NCBI GenBank assembly: GCA_030746295.1 | Contig: JASLMY010000235.1 | Location: 1 to 7,723 of the forward strand | Source of the DNA: Alphaproteobacteria bacterium | Lineage (GTDB): Bacteria; Pseudomonadota; Alphaproteobacteria; GCA-2731375 | Direction of reading: 5' to 3' | Length of the DNA: 7,723 bases | In this document: in pieces, positions 6,352 to 7,723 of the stretch | Numbering within the stretch: position 1 is the first letter of the stretch | Layout: each line of letters starts with the position of its first letter | Translations under genes and position numbers: made by a program | Notes under the pieces: model-generated | What the model was told of the DNA's origin: nothing | Seen by the model: the letters and a program-made list of their open reading frames with translations, nothing else | The model's database searches: none

Positions 6352-7291
6352 CCTGTGCAGCCTCGGGCTCCGGGATTTCCAGCTCCGCCGGCGGCAGCGC
6401 CAGCGGTTCCGGCTCGGGCGCGGGCTCGGCTTCGGACGGTTGCACCGGGCGCGTCACCATGTCGATGATCCGGGCCAGCGTCTCGCTCAGCCGATGGCGG
6501 TGCACGACCATGTCCAACATGCCGTGCTCGAGCAGGTATTCCGCCTTCTGGAAGCCTTCTGGCAACTGTTCGCGGATCGTGTTCTCGATTACCCGTGGCC
6601 CGGCGAAGCCGATCAACGCCCCCGGCTCGGCGATGGCGATATCCCCCAGCATGGCATAGGAAGCGGTGACCCCGCCGGTAGTCGGGTCGGTCAGGACGAC
6701 GATATAGGGCAGCCCCTTCTCGCGTACCGTCTGCACCGCGATCGTGGTGCGGGGCATCTGCATCAGCGAGAGGATGCCTTCCTGCATACGGGCGCCGCCG
6801 GCGGCGGTGACGACGATGAGGGCGGCCTCGCGCGTGACCGCCTCTTCCGCCGCCCGGATCAAGGCCTCGCCGGCCGCCATGCCCATCGAGCCACCCAGGA
6901 ACTTGAAGCTCTGTACCGCCATCACGGCGGCATGGCCGCCGATCAGGCCGTGCGCGACCACGACCGCGTCGGCCTGTCCGGTGCGGCCGCGAACCTCCTT
7001 CAAGCGGTCCGCATAGCGCTTCTCGTCGCGGAACTTGAGCGGGTCGAGCGGCACCTCCGGTAGCGCGATGGCGGTGCTGGCGCCGTCGTCAAAGAGCTGT
7101 CGGAAGCGCTCCTCGGGCTCGATGCGCATATGGTGGTCGCAATGGCCGCAGACATAGAGGGCCTCGACGGCCGCCTTGTGGTGCAGCATCTGGCCGCAGC
7201 TCGGGCACTTCAGCCAGAGCTTGTCGGGGAGCTCCTTTTTGCTGACGAGCGCCCGGAGCTTGGGGCGGACGAAGTTGGTGAGCCAACTCAT
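6329..7291 (-). CDS. accD: Acetyl-CoA carboxylase carboxyltransferase subunit beta
   Basis: This subunit, with AccA, transfers the carboxyl group from carboxybiotin on AccB to acetyl-CoA, giving malonyl-CoA for fatty acid synthesis. The 320-residue protein opens with [15 protein letters not shown], typical of AccD, followed by the zinc ribbon Cys29, Cys32, Cys48, Cys51 (C-x2-C-x15-C-x2-C). The crotonase-fold carboxyltransferase core shows [15 protein letters not shown] (128-142), the oxyanion-hole region GGARMQEG (165-172), [15 protein letters not shown] (203-217) and [12 protein letters not shown] (228-239). After about residue 283 there is an extra tail rich in Pro and Glu, with nine Glu and no Lys or Arg, absent from the E. 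coli core and probably flexible. The gene starts 13 nt after trpA and overlaps folC, consistent with one transcript. The ribosome binding site is weak, which fits coupling from trpA. The assignment is very secure. Confidence 0.97.
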   Translation of the reverse strand: MSWLTNFVRPKLRALVSKKELPDKLWLKCPSCGQMLHHKAAVEALYVCGHCDHHMRIEPEERFRQLFDDGASTAIALPEVPLDPLKFRDEKRYADRLKEVRGRTGQADAVVVAHGLIGGHAAVMAVQSFKFLGGSMGMAAGEALIRAAEEAVTREAALIVVTAAGGARMQEGILSLMQMPRTTIAVQTVREKGLPYIVVLTDPTTGGVTASYAMLGDIAIAEPGALIGFAGPRVIENTIREQLPEGFQKAEYLLEHGMLDMVVHRHRLSETLARIIDMVTRPVQPSEAEPAPEPEPLALPPAELEIPEPEAAQDGPSAES

Positions 7292-7304
7292 CGCCGTCGC
7301 CGGC

Positions 7305-7723
7305 TCAGGTCCTGTCGTCCCGACGCGCGGACCGGACGCCTGTTGCCAACTCGGCGACCAAGCTCAGGACGCCCGAGGCGGTATCCGGCCCCGCCTTGCC
7401 GTCGCCGTCGAGGCCGGCGGCGATCCGGTCGACCAGGGCCGAGCCGACCACCGCCGCATCCGCGACCCGGGCGATGCCCGCCGCCTGCTCGGGCGTGCGG
7501 ATGCCGAAGCCGACCGCGATCGGCAGCTCGCTGTGCCCGCGCAGCCGTGTCACTGCCGCGGCCACCGCTTCCTCGTCGACCGTCCTGGCGCCGGTGATGC
7601 CGGTATAGGAGACGTAGTAGACGAAGCCGCTGGTGTTCGACAGCACCGCCGGCAGGCGTTGATCGTCTGTCGTCGGCGTCGCCAGGCGGATGAAGCTCAA
7701 GCCGGCCGCCAGCGCCGGCAGGC
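7305..7723 (-). CDS. trpA: Tryptophan synthase alpha subunit (partial, N-terminus off right edge)
   Basis: The alpha subunit cleaves indole-3-glycerol phosphate to indole and glyceraldehyde 3-phosphate, and passes indole through a tunnel to TrpB. Only the C-terminal half, 138 residues, is in the window; the frame is open to the right edge. Seen: [17 protein letters not shown], the strand preceding the mobile loop 6 region; [16 protein letters not shown], the loop and strand 6 signature (E. coli has a comparable SRAGVTGA); [14 protein letters not shown], the phosphate-binding GFGI motif; and [14 protein letters not shown], the last phosphate-binding GSA motif. These are the last strands of the TIM barrel in the right order. 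An internal TTG at 7700 is not the start. It is followed by accD after 13 bases; trpB and trpF would be expected just beyond the right edge. The assignment is very secure. Confidence 0.95.
   Translation of the reverse strand, partial: LPALAAGLSFIRLATPTTDDQRLPAVLSNTSGFVYYVSYTGITGARTVDEEAVAAAVTRLRGHSELPIAVGFGIRTPEQAAGIARVADAAVVGSALVDRIAAGLDGDGKAGPDTASGVLSLVAELATGVRSARRDDRT

Noticed and set aside
5737..6468. Plus-strand open frame of 243 codons opposite folC and the accD end
   Set aside because: It is antisense to two well-supported housekeeping genes and has a shadow-like composition.
7305..7700. trpA starting at the internal TTG at 7700
   Set aside because: The frame continues to the right edge with TrpA-like sequence (LPALAAG) before it, so the TTG is an internal leucine codon.

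Overview
The window looks like chromosomal DNA of a GC-rich alphaproteobacterium, with Rhodospirillales-like groups as the best guess. The grounds are the very high GC at third codon positions, the trpA-accD-folC gene order that recurs in Alphaproteobacteria, and the style of the receiver-domain protein. The exact taxon cannot be read from this sequence. No mobile element, tRNA, rRNA or CRISPR array is visible. Coding density is high and most long overlapping open frames are antisense shadows of real genes.

Right part (about 5017-7723, minus strand, transcribed right to left): a housekeeping cluster of trpA (tryptophan synthase alpha, N-terminus beyond the right edge), accD (acetyl-CoA carboxylase carboxyltransferase beta) and folC (dihydrofolate/folylpolyglutamate synthase). 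The trpA-accD gap is 13 nt, and folC starts inside the end of accD with a 23-nt overlap, so the three are very likely one transcript.

Middle and left part (about 474-4982): a metabolic island of four genes arranged divergently around a roughly 300-bp intergenic region. On the plus strand are a thiolase-superfamily protein that lacks the usual nucleophilic cysteine and, one base later, a DUF35 (zinc ribbon plus OB fold) acyl-CoA-binding protein. Such pairs are known to form one complex. On the minus strand are an NAD(P)-dependent D-2-hydroxyacid dehydrogenase of the hydroxypyruvate/glyoxylate reductase type and then an FAD-dependent GMC oxidoreductase. Together these resemble a small catabolic or modification pathway acting on an acyl-CoA and an alcohol or 2-oxo acid, but the substrate cannot be deduced. 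The DUF35 gene meets folC tail to tail.

Far left (1-348, minus strand): most of a CheY-like receiver domain, running off the left edge.

Nothing here is clearly a wholly new system. The most interesting element is the cysteine-less thiolase/DUF35 pair and its divergent dehydrogenase partners.
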